Source: Nemania diffusa
Lineage: Eukaryota; Ascomycota; Sordariomycetes; Xylariales; Xylariaceae
NCBI GenBank assembly: GCA_038501195.1
Contig: JBBPUQ010000006.1
Location: forward strand, 1,736,001-1,800,000
Direction: 5' to 3'
DNA: 64,000 nucleotides
The number at the start of each line of letters is the position of its first letter. The stretch's first letter is position 1. The notes beneath the pieces are model-generated. The model made no database searches, was not told the origin of the DNA, and worked only from the letters and a program-made list of their open reading frames with translations. Below, piece after piece: positions 36,295 through 47,700 of the stretch. Position numbers and translations under genes: made by a program.

Positions 36295-36765
36295 TCATGA
36301 GCGGCTATCTGTCGTGCCGGCGGACTCCTCCTGCTTCTGCTTCTCTACACGCAGGCGCAGTTCTTCAAGCTTCTGCTCGAGCGGGCGTTTCTGGCTCATG
36401 AGGTGGCTGCGGCGCGCCTCGAGGACCTGGATGCGCTCTTCGACGGGGGTTTCGAGGACTTTCTTTTTCTCCTTTTAGGCGCGCGGGGCTGTGAGCTAAT
36501 GTTTTCAAGGAGCGTGGAAGAAGGTGGGGGTCCAACTTACAGCGTGGTACTCCTGCTGCGTCTTCAGCCCCGCGCCGTAGATGGCGCCGACGATGGTCAC
36601 GGCGGCGAAGGCGCCGGTCCAGATCATGCGCTTCGGCGTCGTCCACGCGCTGCGGCGGGGGCTTCGGGGGTCGCTGCGCTCAAACAGCGAGCCTGCGCCG
36701 CCGGGCACGACGGTGCGGCGCGTCGGGCGGTAGGCGGGCATCGGCGGGCGTTTAGGCTCAGCCAT
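36295..36765 (-). CDS. Probable COX14-like cytochrome c oxidase assembly protein
   Basis: Two exons on the minus strand (36541-36765 and 36295-36471, intron 69 nt) give 133 residues. A Pro/Arg-rich basic N-terminus (KRPPMPAYRPTRRT) of about 45 residues is followed by one membrane helix (MIWTGAFAAVTIVGAIYGAG, residues 47-66) and a charged, helical coiled-coil tail (EERIQVLEARRSHLM, LEQKLEELRLRVEKQKQ). This single-pass layout fits fungal proteins annotated as cytochrome oxidase c assembly (COX14 type) of the mitochondrial inner membrane, which couple Cox1 synthesis to complex IV assembly. The match is by overall pattern, so the function is tentative. The acceptor chosen (AAAAG before GAG) is weak, but it is the one that restores the frame after an in-frame TAA. 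Confidence 0.6.
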
Positions 36766-36878
36766 TTTGTTCCGTGCCCCGTGGTCCGGCAGTCTGGTAT
36801 CCTAAAACTTCGGGGACTGGGCGTCGACGAATATATATAGAGCGCTGGTTCGGGCGTGAAGTGGGAATTGGGGTTGAA

Positions 36879-37502
36879 TCAGTCCCAATAGCCCCTCCAG
36901 AGAATTTCGTCCGCCTCGTTGCGGCTCCCCGCCCTCGCGCTTCTTTTCGGAATGTGGCGCGCGGTGGGTTGTCGGCTACGTGCAGATTCTTCGCCCCAGA
37001 CTCCAATTGAGGCGCTGTCGGATCTCCGGCTCCGAACTCCCACGGCTTTGTGGCTGGTACGATTGCTGTCGAAGCTTGAGGTGCTGGAGCTACTTGAGAG
37101 ACTATCGAAGGAGTCGGTGCGACGGATGGCCGGTGCTGGTATTGCTTTGGCGCTTTCGAGTGTATATGGGTGGGGCGAATATGCGGCAACGCGGAGCCGG
37201 ATGCCCGTATCCCAATTCCTCTCTCCGATGGCTGGAGGGAAATATTGATCGTCGTGTTGATCGGCGGAGGCGCAAGAGGAAGAGGAAGACGACGAAGCTG
37301 GACGCTGAGAAATTGAGCTTGGAGATGGCCAAAGCTCGAGCTCGAGGCTGGTGGTGGTGGAGCTGTCGGCGGCGTCCACAGCGCACCGTATAGCGGGGCC
37401 ACCTCGCCCGTCCCGCTGTAAGTCCACCACCATCGCAGTGCTGGACAGCGGGGACAGCGACATTGTCCTTAGTAATCGACGTGCAGCGTCTGTTAGGGAC
37501 AT
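36879..37502 (-). CDS. Serine-rich hypothetical protein, doubtful
   Basis: A 207-codon frame on the minus strand. It has Ser runs (RPASSSSSSSCAS, DSFDSLSSSSSTSSFDS), several basic patches (VRSRRSDS, IPKRSARAGSR) and an end, ADEILWRGYWD, that looks like a real short C-terminal motif. No domain is recognised. The region is GC-rich, so long frames are open in several phases, including an overlapping one at 36758-37402 that runs into the COX14-like start. I prefer this frame because its composition resembles disordered fungal regulators, but it may be spurious or have introns. Confidence 0.38.
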   Translation of the reverse strand: MSLTDAARRLLRTMSLSPLSSTAMVVDLQRDGRGGPAIRCAVDAADSSTTTSLELELWPSPSSISQRPASSSSSSSCASADQHDDQYFPPAIGERNWDTGIRLRVAAYSPHPYTLESAKAIPAPAIRRTDSFDSLSSSSSTSSFDSNRTSHKAVGVRSRRSDSASIGVWGEESARSRQPTARHIPKRSARAGSRNEADEILWRGYWD

Positions 37503-38150
37503 GGCTCCAGGCCTCTTAGCTTGCGAGGTATTCTGTAGTTGCTCGATAACGGGTGGAAATGAGGAGAATGCTGAGTAACTGTGTGTATAATATGAGGTCT
37601 CCCTTGCATGTGTTTTGACGTAATGCTGAGTCCTAAGGTAAATAATTAGATTATTCGCTCCATCTTTCGAATTTCGTAATTTGTAACTCGTTTGTCTTGC
37701 TGCAAGTGAGGAATGGGGTTGGATTATTTTGTATCAGGCCAACTTACAAAGTCGCTATACTCAATATTGTAAGCAGGAACTTCACGTATTTTATTTCTAA
37801 GTCCTAACAGCTACCCTTTGGAATACAGAAACCCAAGAAGAAGCTAGGGATATATATCGAGGCGGCGCTTATCTGCCTCGCATCGTCCCTCTTTTCATTA
37901 TATCCTATCGTCCTTTCTGGAGATACCAGGAGTAGGGATCCTGTATCACCATCACCAAAAGCGCCCCTCAGATCGTGTTTCAAGTGCCAAGCCATTCGCA
38001 TCTAACCACCTACCCAGCGTGACGCTAGTGCTACAGCCAGCGATAGAAGAGCCATTGGTATAGGCCACACGGTCACCGAGCAGATAACAGATCAAGCAAG
38101 CAAGCAGGCGCACCCGACTTCATTCGGCAAGGGAAGTTGGAACTTCAAAT
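37503..38150. other. Spacer upstream of the SHB17-type gene
   Basis: About 650 bases, AT-rich up to 37850, then more mixed with CA-rich leader sequence before the ATG at 38151. A 65-codon minus frame at 37804-38001 has no coding character. No clear TATA box or RNA gene is seen. Confidence 0.45.
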
Positions 38151-39806
38151 ATGGCGACACCTCGAGTCTTCATCGTGCGCCATGGCGAGACGGAGTGGTC
38201 GCTCAACGGGAGACACACCAGCGTGACTGACATTCCGCTCACTGCAAATGGCGAGAAGCGAATCAAGGCTACTGGCAAGGCTCTTGTTGGTAATGATCGC
38301 TTGATCGTGCCAAAGCAGCTTGCCCACATGTAAGTCTTGGCCTCTCTCTCTCTGGCAGCTCTCTGCATAGTCTCTCTTACACTGGCTCCGATCTACTGTT
38401 TCATCGGGCTCCATCGGTTCGTGACAAGGACCAGGACACCCTAAGTATTTTGAAACGTCTCAAAGAGATTCTCCCCTGGGCTAGCCAACCTGTCGGTTCT
38501 CTGTACAGGCCATACCTACCTACATTATACATTTGATACCAGGGATTATGCTGTCGCTGCAGTTCGACTTACCCAATCCAAGACTTACAACAACAACAAT
38601 ACAACTCATCCCAAGTCACGACCTAGATAAGACTCTAAAACTCATCCACTATCGAGCTTCCTAATTTCGATCCCAGATGCCCTAGAAAGTCCCCCTGAAA
38701 CTAGGAAGATCTAGTCTGGGGAGTTGCATCCATGACAGAAACACCGTCACTAACACCGAGTCCCACAGCTATGTATCACCTCGCAAGCGTGCACAGCGGA
38801 CCTTCGAGCTGCTAAACCTAGGCATCAAGGACCCCTTACCCTGGCACGAGCACGGCCAGAAGCCAACAGACAAGCCTGCCGCCGATGACTGCCGCGCCCG
38901 CGTCGAGGTCACCCAGGCCATCCGGGAATGGGACTACGGCGATTATGAGGGCATCACGAGCCCGGAGATCCGCAATCTGCGCGAGGAGCAAGGCCTCCGG
39001 CGCGAATGGGATATCTGGCAGGACGGATGCGTAGGCGGGGAGTAAGTCTGGCTATTTCATCGTCTCAGCATTTCGATTGTTTCCAACCGTATATCCTAGA
39101 GGCACTAATATTTTATTATCTATCTCTTTTTTGAAAAAGGGAGCGGGAAAAGCAACGAGAAGCTCGTACCATCGCAATAAGTTTCCAGCTCCTCAACCCA
39201 TATTCTTCACTTCCCTTTAATGTTTTTAAGAGTGGCGATACAACTAGGAATGAGCTGGCTACCAGCTTACTATTTATCTGCAAGCCAATTGAAATTACCT
39301 AGACTAACATACGACTCCTAGGAGCCCCGAAGAAGTAACAAAGCGCGTCGATGAGCTAATCACCGAGATCCGCACGAAATACCACAAACCTGTCATTGGG
39401 AAGCCCAAGGGCAACGAGCCGTGCGGCGACATCCTAATTGTGGCCCACGGGCACATCTTGCGCGCTTTCGCCATGCGCTGGGTCGGCAAGACATTGCCGG
39501 AAGGCCCTACGTTCTTGTTGGAGGCGGGTGGTATTGGGACGTTGAGGTGAGCTCGGCTTTCAATCTTATTCTGTCTTCTTTATAATATGGTTATTTTATC
39601 TTGTCTTCCTGTTGTCCATATATATTACCCTCCCCTCCGGCAGCTGCTTACCCCTCTACCGTTGGAATTGCAAGCATACAACTAGGCAATGAATATAGTT
39701 AATTGCAAAGAAAATAACCTAAGCTAACATTGATTTATTTAGTTATGAGCACCATAATATTCACGAGCCTGCGATCTTGTTGGGAAGTGCTTTCATCATT
39801 GGATAA
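38151..39806 (+). CDS. SHB17: Histidine-phosphatase family protein, SHB17-type sedoheptulose-1,7-bisphosphatase
   Basis: Four exons (38151-38329, 38769-39041, 39322-39546, 39743-39806) give 246 residues, close to the 271 of yeast Shb17. The phosphohistidine motif IVRHGETEW has the catalytic His11. SPRKRAQRT, REWDYGDYEG (with acid Glu113) and the second histidine in VAHGHILR (His193) complete the active site. The ending EAGGIGTLSYEHHNIHEPA closely follows yeast Shb17, which separates it from generic phosphoglycerate mutases. Shb17 dephosphorylates sedoheptulose 1,7-bisphosphate, pushing carbon into the non-oxidative pentose phosphate route for ribose. The introns are unusually long for this window (439, 280 and 196 nt). 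Confidence 0.9.
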
Positions 39807-40116
39807 ACGAGAGCATATACTCCCAATCTCAACACGACATCAATTTTGAATACGTAGTCGCATTTCTCGAAAGTTTAGAGCCATAGAGAATATAAGGGGG
39901 CTTCCCAATTGGAAAGTAGTGTACTTGCCATGCAGAGATGACCCCAGTTACGTGCGTAGGCTACAAGATCCCCATTTTGACAACAACTACTGTACGCGCG
40001 TGGAGTGCCGGAAACAACTGAGTTCGCAAAATCTTGGCTCCCTATCCTAAGTAAATACCCCCTTCTCGCTTTCACCACTCAGCTAAAATCCCAGCCCAAG
40101 CCTCGAGAAAACCGAC
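39807..40116. other. Convergent 3' spacer
   Basis: About 310 bases between the stop codons of the SHB17-type gene (+) and the methyltransferase (-). Nothing beyond ordinary 3' flanking sequence is seen. Confidence 0.5.
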
Positions 40117-41703
40117 TCACACGCCAACACCACCCTTCGTCCCGCGCGCAAAGAACACCTGTCGTCGGAACGCCTCATGCTCCCGATCCCCACCCGCAGC
40201 CCCCTCCTTCTCCCACTCCCCGCTCGCCGCGGGGCCTTGGTCCTTCCGCTGGCCGTGGCCGAGCGTGAACCCGCCCCCGATGACCTCGAGCCGGAAGTCC
40301 GCGCCGGCGCCGGCGCCGGCGAAGATCTCCCGCATCCGCGCCTCGCTGAAGCCGTGGTGCATGACCGAGTGGTAGACGTCGTGGCCGCTTTGCTTGCCGT
40401 CTTCTCCGGCGTGGCCGTGGCCGTGGCGGCGGGGCGGGCCGTGGGGGAGGAAGTCCCAGATTAGTAGCACGCCGCCTGGTTTTAGGCGTTCGACCACTAT
40501 GCTCGAGCTGAGTTAGAAAATGCTGGTTGTACTGAGGGTCTGTGGATGTGGTAGGGTGAAGGGGGAGAGGGTTTTCGCGATTATGGTATTCCTTAGTCAC
40601 GATAGAATGACTTTAGGAATCGAATACAAGACGATTATATGACAATGTAGAGGCCGTCAAGCCTGGGTTGGAGGATATGAATGGAAGGAAGAGGAATATA
40701 CTCACGTCTCTTGGCCGCGAGCGCTGGGTCGGCGAAATGGTGGAAGCCTCCGCCTACGACCGCAATGTCGAAATTGAAGAGCTCTGGCGATGACAGAGCT
40801 TCGCTAACGGTTTCTGAGGTGAGATCACCGAGGACAGCGTGCATTTCATCTGCTGAGAGACCCTATGATATAGTTAAGTAAGCAAGATAGATCGGGCAAG
40901 GGTCCATCATATCGGGATTCATATCCTATGTTGTGCTTCTGGGGAGCGCAAGATGCGAGTTCGGAGCCCTGTTGGAAGGAAGTAGATTTCGGCCTCCCGT
41001 TTCTCTTGCTGATGAAAGGATTATAGAAATGCAAAGATGAGCAATGAAGTGGGAGATGTACCTGATTCTCTGCCCTTTTGTTATATACAGCGACCATGGT
41101 CTCGGATAAATCTATGCCAAAGCACTGCGTCGTATAAGGTGCAAGGGCCTAAGATCCAAGTTAGTATTTGAGCATCTCATTAAATACCCTATTTAAACAT
41201 GGGTATTCTAGTCTCGCGTCCTCCCCGGGTCTTTCCTTCCCCTTGGCTTATGGCAAAGTTTCGGCAGCCGTGAGTAGAACAAGAAAGGGAAAAAGGCGAT
41301 AAAAATGAAAACCAATGCTACAGCTTTGATAACTGCAGTCTCATGCTCGTTGTTTGGCATATAAGTTACCTCCGCCCTCACTCAAAGCAGATACAAGACA
41401 AAAACGGAAGCCGGAGAGCTTACCCGCGACATCATGCCCGTGCCACAAGCGTAGTCAAGGAGCCTGACCTCTCGTCTAGCCTTTTTATCATCATTTTCCC
41501 CGTCTTCTCTGTCGCTATCTTCATCGTCTGAGGCCCAGTCAGCACCGATGAAATCCAGTCGTGCCTGGAGTTCGCGCGTGAGTCGGTCGTTAAGCTTTCT
41601 GTGCTTCTCATCGTAGCTTGCAGCCTCTTCACTGTTTTGGATATTAGCTCGACCTAGCCTCTCTAACTTGTAACATCGAATGTCCTCCTGAGTTTTTTGT
41701 CAT
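40117..41703 (-). CDS. Class I SAM-dependent methyltransferase
   Basis: Five exons on the minus strand, proposed as 41675-41703, 41424-41631, 41062-41148, 40706-40862 and 40117-40496, giving 286 residues. Motif I is RLLDYACGTGMMSR; the next strand ends in the acidic FGIDLSE; DIAVVGGGFHHFADP is the motif IV region; ERLKPGGVLLIWDFLPH is post-IV. The order is that of ubiquinone/small-molecule type methyltransferases (Methyltransf_11/25). Before motif I lies an acidic insert (SDDEDSDREDGENDD). The C-terminal third is GC-rich and Gly/Ala-rich (AGAGAGAD), coded by GCCGGC repeats. Exons 2-5 are secure. The first exon is not: it depends on a 43-nt intron, and the frame is also open upstream without ATG. 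The second intron is 275 nt. The substrate is unknown. Confidence 0.84.
40303..40321. repeat. GCCGGC hexamer repeat inside the methyltransferase
   Basis: Three consecutive GCCGGC units encode the Ala-Gly run AGAGAG near the C-terminus. The repeat is in frame and self-complementary; variation in copy number would change length without frameshift only in multiples of three bases. Confidence 0.75.
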
Positions 41704-44700
41704 GGAGAGAGCAGTAAGCTGTATAGAAAATAGTACAATCTGTCTGGAGCGTTATAAGATTTGAAAAACAAGAAGGGACGAAGTTATATATCATGAATCA
41801 AACTTATGAATCCGGTTGTGATTTCTGTTAAAGGAGGGTTAATGAGAACTCCAGGCGGCCAGGGCCAATCTGCAACTGTTCACTGATGCATAAGTAGCGA
41901 CTGGGTGGCCTAGGTATGACGATATATGGGCGCCAACATCTTTCCGTGTTAATATAATATGTAACCTCTTCTTTTGTATCCATAGGCTCAAGTATTACAG
42001 CCTTAGAAATTTGAGGCTTCTGAGATGGGCATCTTGTAATAGTACCTCTCATTGAGCCAACTTCCATACACTATCGAGAGTAGCTGAAATAGAGTCTGAC
42101 ATGTAGGCAACTTATCAAGTACATTGACCTACTTGAGATTTTCCCAAATTGTAGCTCATACGAGAGTTCCAGAGATAAAATGTCAAATGATCAATCAAAG
42201 GGGCTAGTGTAGACGAAGCCAAGGCGGGGAAGGCTGAGGATCTGATGTTGAGATAACCCGAGATGTAGATAAACTCACACTTACTTAAAGACTGATCTGT
42301 TGATATCCGCCGCGTCCCCGGCCATATTTGTGATATTATTCGATAAACCTCTTCTTTACGGGTTAAATACCGTGAGCTTGTTGCAAATGCAGCGTCGTTG
42401 ATTGAATGCCGGGTTAAAATCAAGTTAAAATGTAAAACGCGTAGTTATTATAACTTTCTTGCTGGTGACACCTAACTCCTGAGGATGAGGGTATCAATAT
42501 GAGTAATTCTAACTCTATTTAAATATTAAATTTTTTAGAGGTTGTACATTGACGGCGAGATACTCATCGCTGACTTCTCGCTCACTTTCCGGACACTTTT
42601 CCTATGCTGATATCATTGTTTAGATGGAGTACCTACTTATTTGCATATCCTTTCGATAAACGTTGGAGTATGCGATTATCGTATAATATTTAGTTACTAC
42701 ATACAAATGTTTAATCAGGGAGGTTACGTAGCACTTGGGATGAAACAAATGAGTAGGTAATCAATAAACTGCCTTGGGTAATTGACATTATAGAATAATG
42801 TTGAAAATACCTGCACGCCTTCTGAATTTGAAGTTCTACTTTAAAAATTCAATAAACTATTAATTCACGAGTGACGTTTTGAGCTGCATTACTTATGTTG
42901 CTGGCGTTAATTAGCGCAGTATCTATACAACTGGGTTACCGGTTCGGCTCGTATTCTACCTACATAAGTAGTGCCGTGTAATAGGGGCAAGGGGCCCATA
43001 TTCCGTCACACTACACACTGTTAGCATGGATGTTTGTACCATTACTGGCATTCGACCGCTGTAATATGCTGTAGGTACTACGGGGCTATATTAATATTAC
43101 CCGGTCATACTCGTTACTGTTCGTAAGCGGCGTCATAACACAGAACGATGTTACCTATACTGAAGATATAATAGCTTTAGGGCAGGAAAAAGGAGGTCGT
43201 TCTAAACTTGTTTTCGTCTAAAAAAAATCTGTCGCGGTCAAAAATCAAGTATGAGGCGTTTCGGCTTGGTAATCAAAAATAGTACCGTCCTTTACTGTAG
43301 CATTTTAATAGCATATTACACGTAACAGAGCTCCGACACACTACGCAGCTGAAGCTCGAGTCGGGGTCCAGCGTGTCGGAAAGCGGAATTCGCTCTATGG
43401 ATGGATGGATAGGTACGCATAGGATGATGTAGTGTATGTATGTCAGATAATATGGCCAGCTTTCCGGCCGAAGGCCCGTTCCCTGTCCCAGAACTTCTCG
43501 GAATCATGGGTATAAATGTGACATAAACCTACATAGCCACACGTGCGCGTATGTGTGTCTCATTGCTGATCGGCCATCGAAAAACGACGTAGGTGTGTCG
43601 AGCCGAACAAGCTTCTTACCGATGCGTTCGACCCGTTCGACCTTCCAGTTGGTGGTCACCCATACCTGGGTATGGGTATGATATAGTATAGTATAGTGTG
43701 TATGGTATGGTATGGTACATAGGTATGTATGTATGGGGGGTAGCGCGGTGCCGCACTCTCTCACCCTCTCTCTCACCCTCTCACCCACAAGGGGCGGCTA
43801 GCGACGTAGCATCTAGAATCTACAGAGGCATCCCGAGCGGGCGGGCTGCTCACCGCCTTTGCGGGTTCCCATCCACGAGGCACGGGTAGAAAGAGCAAGG
43901 AATGCGTTCAAGGTTCCCCCGCTTAGCACCCATTAGGTATCCATCTACCTACCTGGCTGCTTGTCACTGTTGGACGGTATGTAGGTATACGCATATGTAT
44001 TGTACTTACTCATGCACCCACATGATGGTTGACGGTGCACGCACTGTCGCATCGCAGCAAATCCGAGAACTGTACTTGTGGTCCGTTGATCGCGTGTGAT
44101 TCGTCGGGATCTGTTTCTGTTCTGGGTAGGTAAGGCACAAATACCCGTTCAGGTCCAAGGGATGGCCGTCATCGTATCCTAGAAACAAGCTCTTTAAAGT
44201 TCGGATAATGGTTAGCAAGCCACCTATTGACAGGCAAATAGGCAGGCTTTTTTTTTTTTACCGATGTCTTATCCAAAGCGAGGTCCAGAGGTAGTACCGA
44301 AAGAAAAAAAAGCTTTGGCAGGCAAACAGAGGTATTCTTAGAGTTTTCTTCCATCCGATCGTGGCATGGTGGCACACTGCCTCTATCTATGTATCTAGTG
44401 ACTCTGCAAAGGATCATTCGTTACATGTACGGTTAGCGTCCCTCTTCCGTCAGTCAGTTGGCTGTTGGGTTCACAGCATATCTTAGCCCCATGTTGGCGA
44501 ATCTGTTGCTCGATGGTTTAGTGACGGGGTCGAGTGAGACGGCCGGCCATCGTCCATCCCTTGACGATCCCGAGACCTGTCACTATTGGCATAGTATGGG
44601 ACGATTACACGTAGGGGGTGGCTGCAGGCGGGAGAGAGCACAGTATCATCACTGCGGTAAGGTAGCGCTAACGGCACTAGGACGAGCGATGCTGTGCGAA

Positions 44701-47700
44701 ACGGTGTTGCTGATGATCCATGCATGAGCTCGCAGTGCGTCGAGGCCGCAGGACAAAACACCTCGTCTGCATCAACAACGTATGCATGAGGCCCGATATC
44801 AGCACCAGACTTGGGGCCCTCGAGGGGGTGGTGGTCCTTGGGCCAGACCGCTAGGCAGCTTGCGCCCGGCATTGGGCGCTAGAGTCTTAGGATGGTAAGA
44901 CGACAGCTGCAGGGTGGAGGAAACGGAAACAGCCTGGCGCCGGGTGTGGAGGAACGAACAACAGATCGTGTTGGTACCAATTCCTCCCACGGAATACCGC
45001 TATCCGCGGTAAGTCGTCCTACAGTAAGACCGTGATACCGGGCTCAGAGTCACGGCCATTGGGTACCAATGCGGGTACTAGGTCCTGTCGAGATACACAC
45101 GCTCATGAGGTAGATTCGACTTGGCCCCGCGTCCGAGGCCGTTCGAGATCTTTGAATACCATGTGGTCCTCGAATACTTACATACCTACAACCTACTCCA
45201 TGTTCTGGGGGTCATGTGATAACCAACTCAAGCGAAGGGTATCGGCGAGGCGTGTCGGTGAGGAGAGGTAGGACAAGGGATTCAGCTAGACAGATGTCTA
45301 ACTAGAAATATTGCCTCGGGCGGACCATGTGCTGCAAGTCTCAGCGTATCGTCAAGAGTCAAGAATGCCTACGCAATACTTGACGTGCGACAAAGAAAGC
45401 CAGCCTTCAGTAGGTAGCACCATAAATTACGATCCGAGCCATGGTTCCTACTAACGCCCCTCCCTTGCGTAACCGTCCTTAAATTTATCTTTATCGTGGT
45501 TCTAGATTCTAGCGTGCAGATGATATAAAATACTACCTACTGAATTTGTCTCGTCGTCTATGGGAATCAAGTCGGAATTGTTCTACATACATAGGTACAC
45601 TACGTAACCCCCTCATGGTCAGTAATAGTATTACACAAGCTGCGGATAGCTGGCACCCTCAGTGCCTAACATGGAGAAATAAATGGGACTACCGCGGCTG
45701 GTCTAGTTGAGGGGATGAACGAGCTTACGGGCCGGCCGGCGCTATTTCCAAGTACCATGCTGCAAGTGTGGGCTGATCGTGGAAATCTGTCTACGGATTG
45801 TTTTAGTGATTCCGGCAACGCCCTCACCCTCCGCTCCCCATCCGCAGACCGTAGTTGACTATTACTTAACCTGGCTTCGTTCCCACATTCATCCCCGCTG
45901 GTTCAGAGCTCGGGACTCCTGCCCGAGAACCTCTCGTCAGTGTACCTGCGCGAGAGTGGGTTTCGGGCCGGCTGTCACCAAAAAGATGATCCCAATCTCA
46001 GAATCGTCATGGTTTGAATGGAACGGCTCGTTTGCTGGCACCCCCTGGGCTGCTGCAAACCTTGGTGTCATTCTAGATGTGAGTCTAGAGCCTTGGTCGT
46101 CATGTACATATGTCTTGCGAGAATATTGAGCCATTAGAGGCATGAAACACAATACGGTAATCTCCTCGACAAGGCGGGCAGTGATGGCGGTGACTAGATT
46201 AACTCCCTATCCGCTGTTCCCGGTATGTTTCTACCGGTCAGGGTTGTATGTATGTATTACTATAAATCCCTGTATTGTCATAGCGATGGTTTTAACGTAT
46301 CTTAGCGCCAATACTTGACTTGCGTAATGTTCTCCCTACGATAGTCGATATTCGTTACAAAAGATATAGGTACATCCTGCGGCGTATAGTGCTGCCGCGG
46401 CAAGTAGTAATAACTATCAATTTTAGCTGGCTATATTAGGTTAAACCATTTGTAACTCCCCTAAATAATCATTTCTCCTGTATCCTATTCGATATGTTAC
46501 AAGGTTTAGTTAGACGGCGATGAATGCTTTGTAACTAGCCTAGTTGAAGCTAAGAAGATGCGGCCGCTTCTCCATAATAATGCTTAAGGGGCGCGATGAC
46601 GGAGAAGTAGCGTATTACCTACCAGTCAAGAACTCGGTGTCCAGCCAAGAATTAGGTCTATATCTCCCAAGTACAAGCTATAAGTCTACGATATAATGGG
46701 CCTAGTTCTCTCTTTTGCCTGCCGCTAGGTTGCCTGTGAAATTTGCCGGTCGGCTCATGACCAGGGCCGTAGATCTGAAGCTATTATAGCAGAGTTCAGG
46801 TGGCCAAGGGCCGGTCAAAAGGACTCAGCTACGATAGCTGTCATGCTAGAATTCATTCATGACCCAAGTGGACACCTTCCTTTGTAGGGGTTGTCGCCGA
46901 GGAGGTTTGATAGCTGAAGTTCATTAGTACTATACAGCGGGCTTGCTAACTCGGCTTAGTTCAGTAACGGGATCACGTTTGCGCTTGGATCCCTTGTTCG
47001 TTTATTTGCGCTCTGTAACGAAGACTCGTGAGAACCCATAATCTATTGGTATTCTTACGACACTAAGAAGATACGTCCTATGGACTCGATTCGACTACTA
47101 GTTTAGGGGACTCAGGAGGTGTCAGCTTTAGAAGCCGTACTTATAATAGCTTATAGCCAATGCCCACAGTTGTGCGGAGATTTATGAAGATGCGGGTTTG
47201 TCTAGCGGGCTCTCACCGAACTCATATAAGTATATACATGCCTAAGAGATTCGGTATTCCGAAGAGGCATAACGTTCTATGTACCCGTCCCAAGCCCGGA
47301 CACTAGTGTAAAGAAGGATAAAAGGGTCGGCTCGCTGCATGCATATTCTGTCATGTGACCTCAGATCTGGTGGTAATGGTAGGTATTTTGTACATTGAGA
47401 CCAGTTCATTGGTACGATTCTAGGGGTTTGGCGGGCTCGGCCTATTGGTGGCTTAGCACGTCGCAATCGGTCGCTTGAGGGCCTTGGAAGTTATCCGTAG
47501 ATCCGTGGAGGGCGTGTATGGTAGACTACCCCACAAGGCAATAGTCGGTGTGTCTAAGATATTCATAAAAACCCCCAAAATCCTCTTCTTGGCGCTTTAA
47601 TTGCTTGGGAAGCAGGGTCTAGCCTCCATGGCGCATTGTGAAGGCAAAGCATAGTACTTAAGTAATTATATCACCGAGGGATGCTGATGTGAGCAGCTAT

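Noticed and set aside
36758..37402. 214-codon minus-strand frame
   Set aside because: It overlaps the COX14-like start and the Ser-rich frame in another phase and has no motif; probably a by-product of GC-rich sequence.
44458..46129. Frames of 80-130 codons on both strands in the desert
   Set aside because: Expected by chance in balanced-composition DNA; no consistent start, splice or domain signals.
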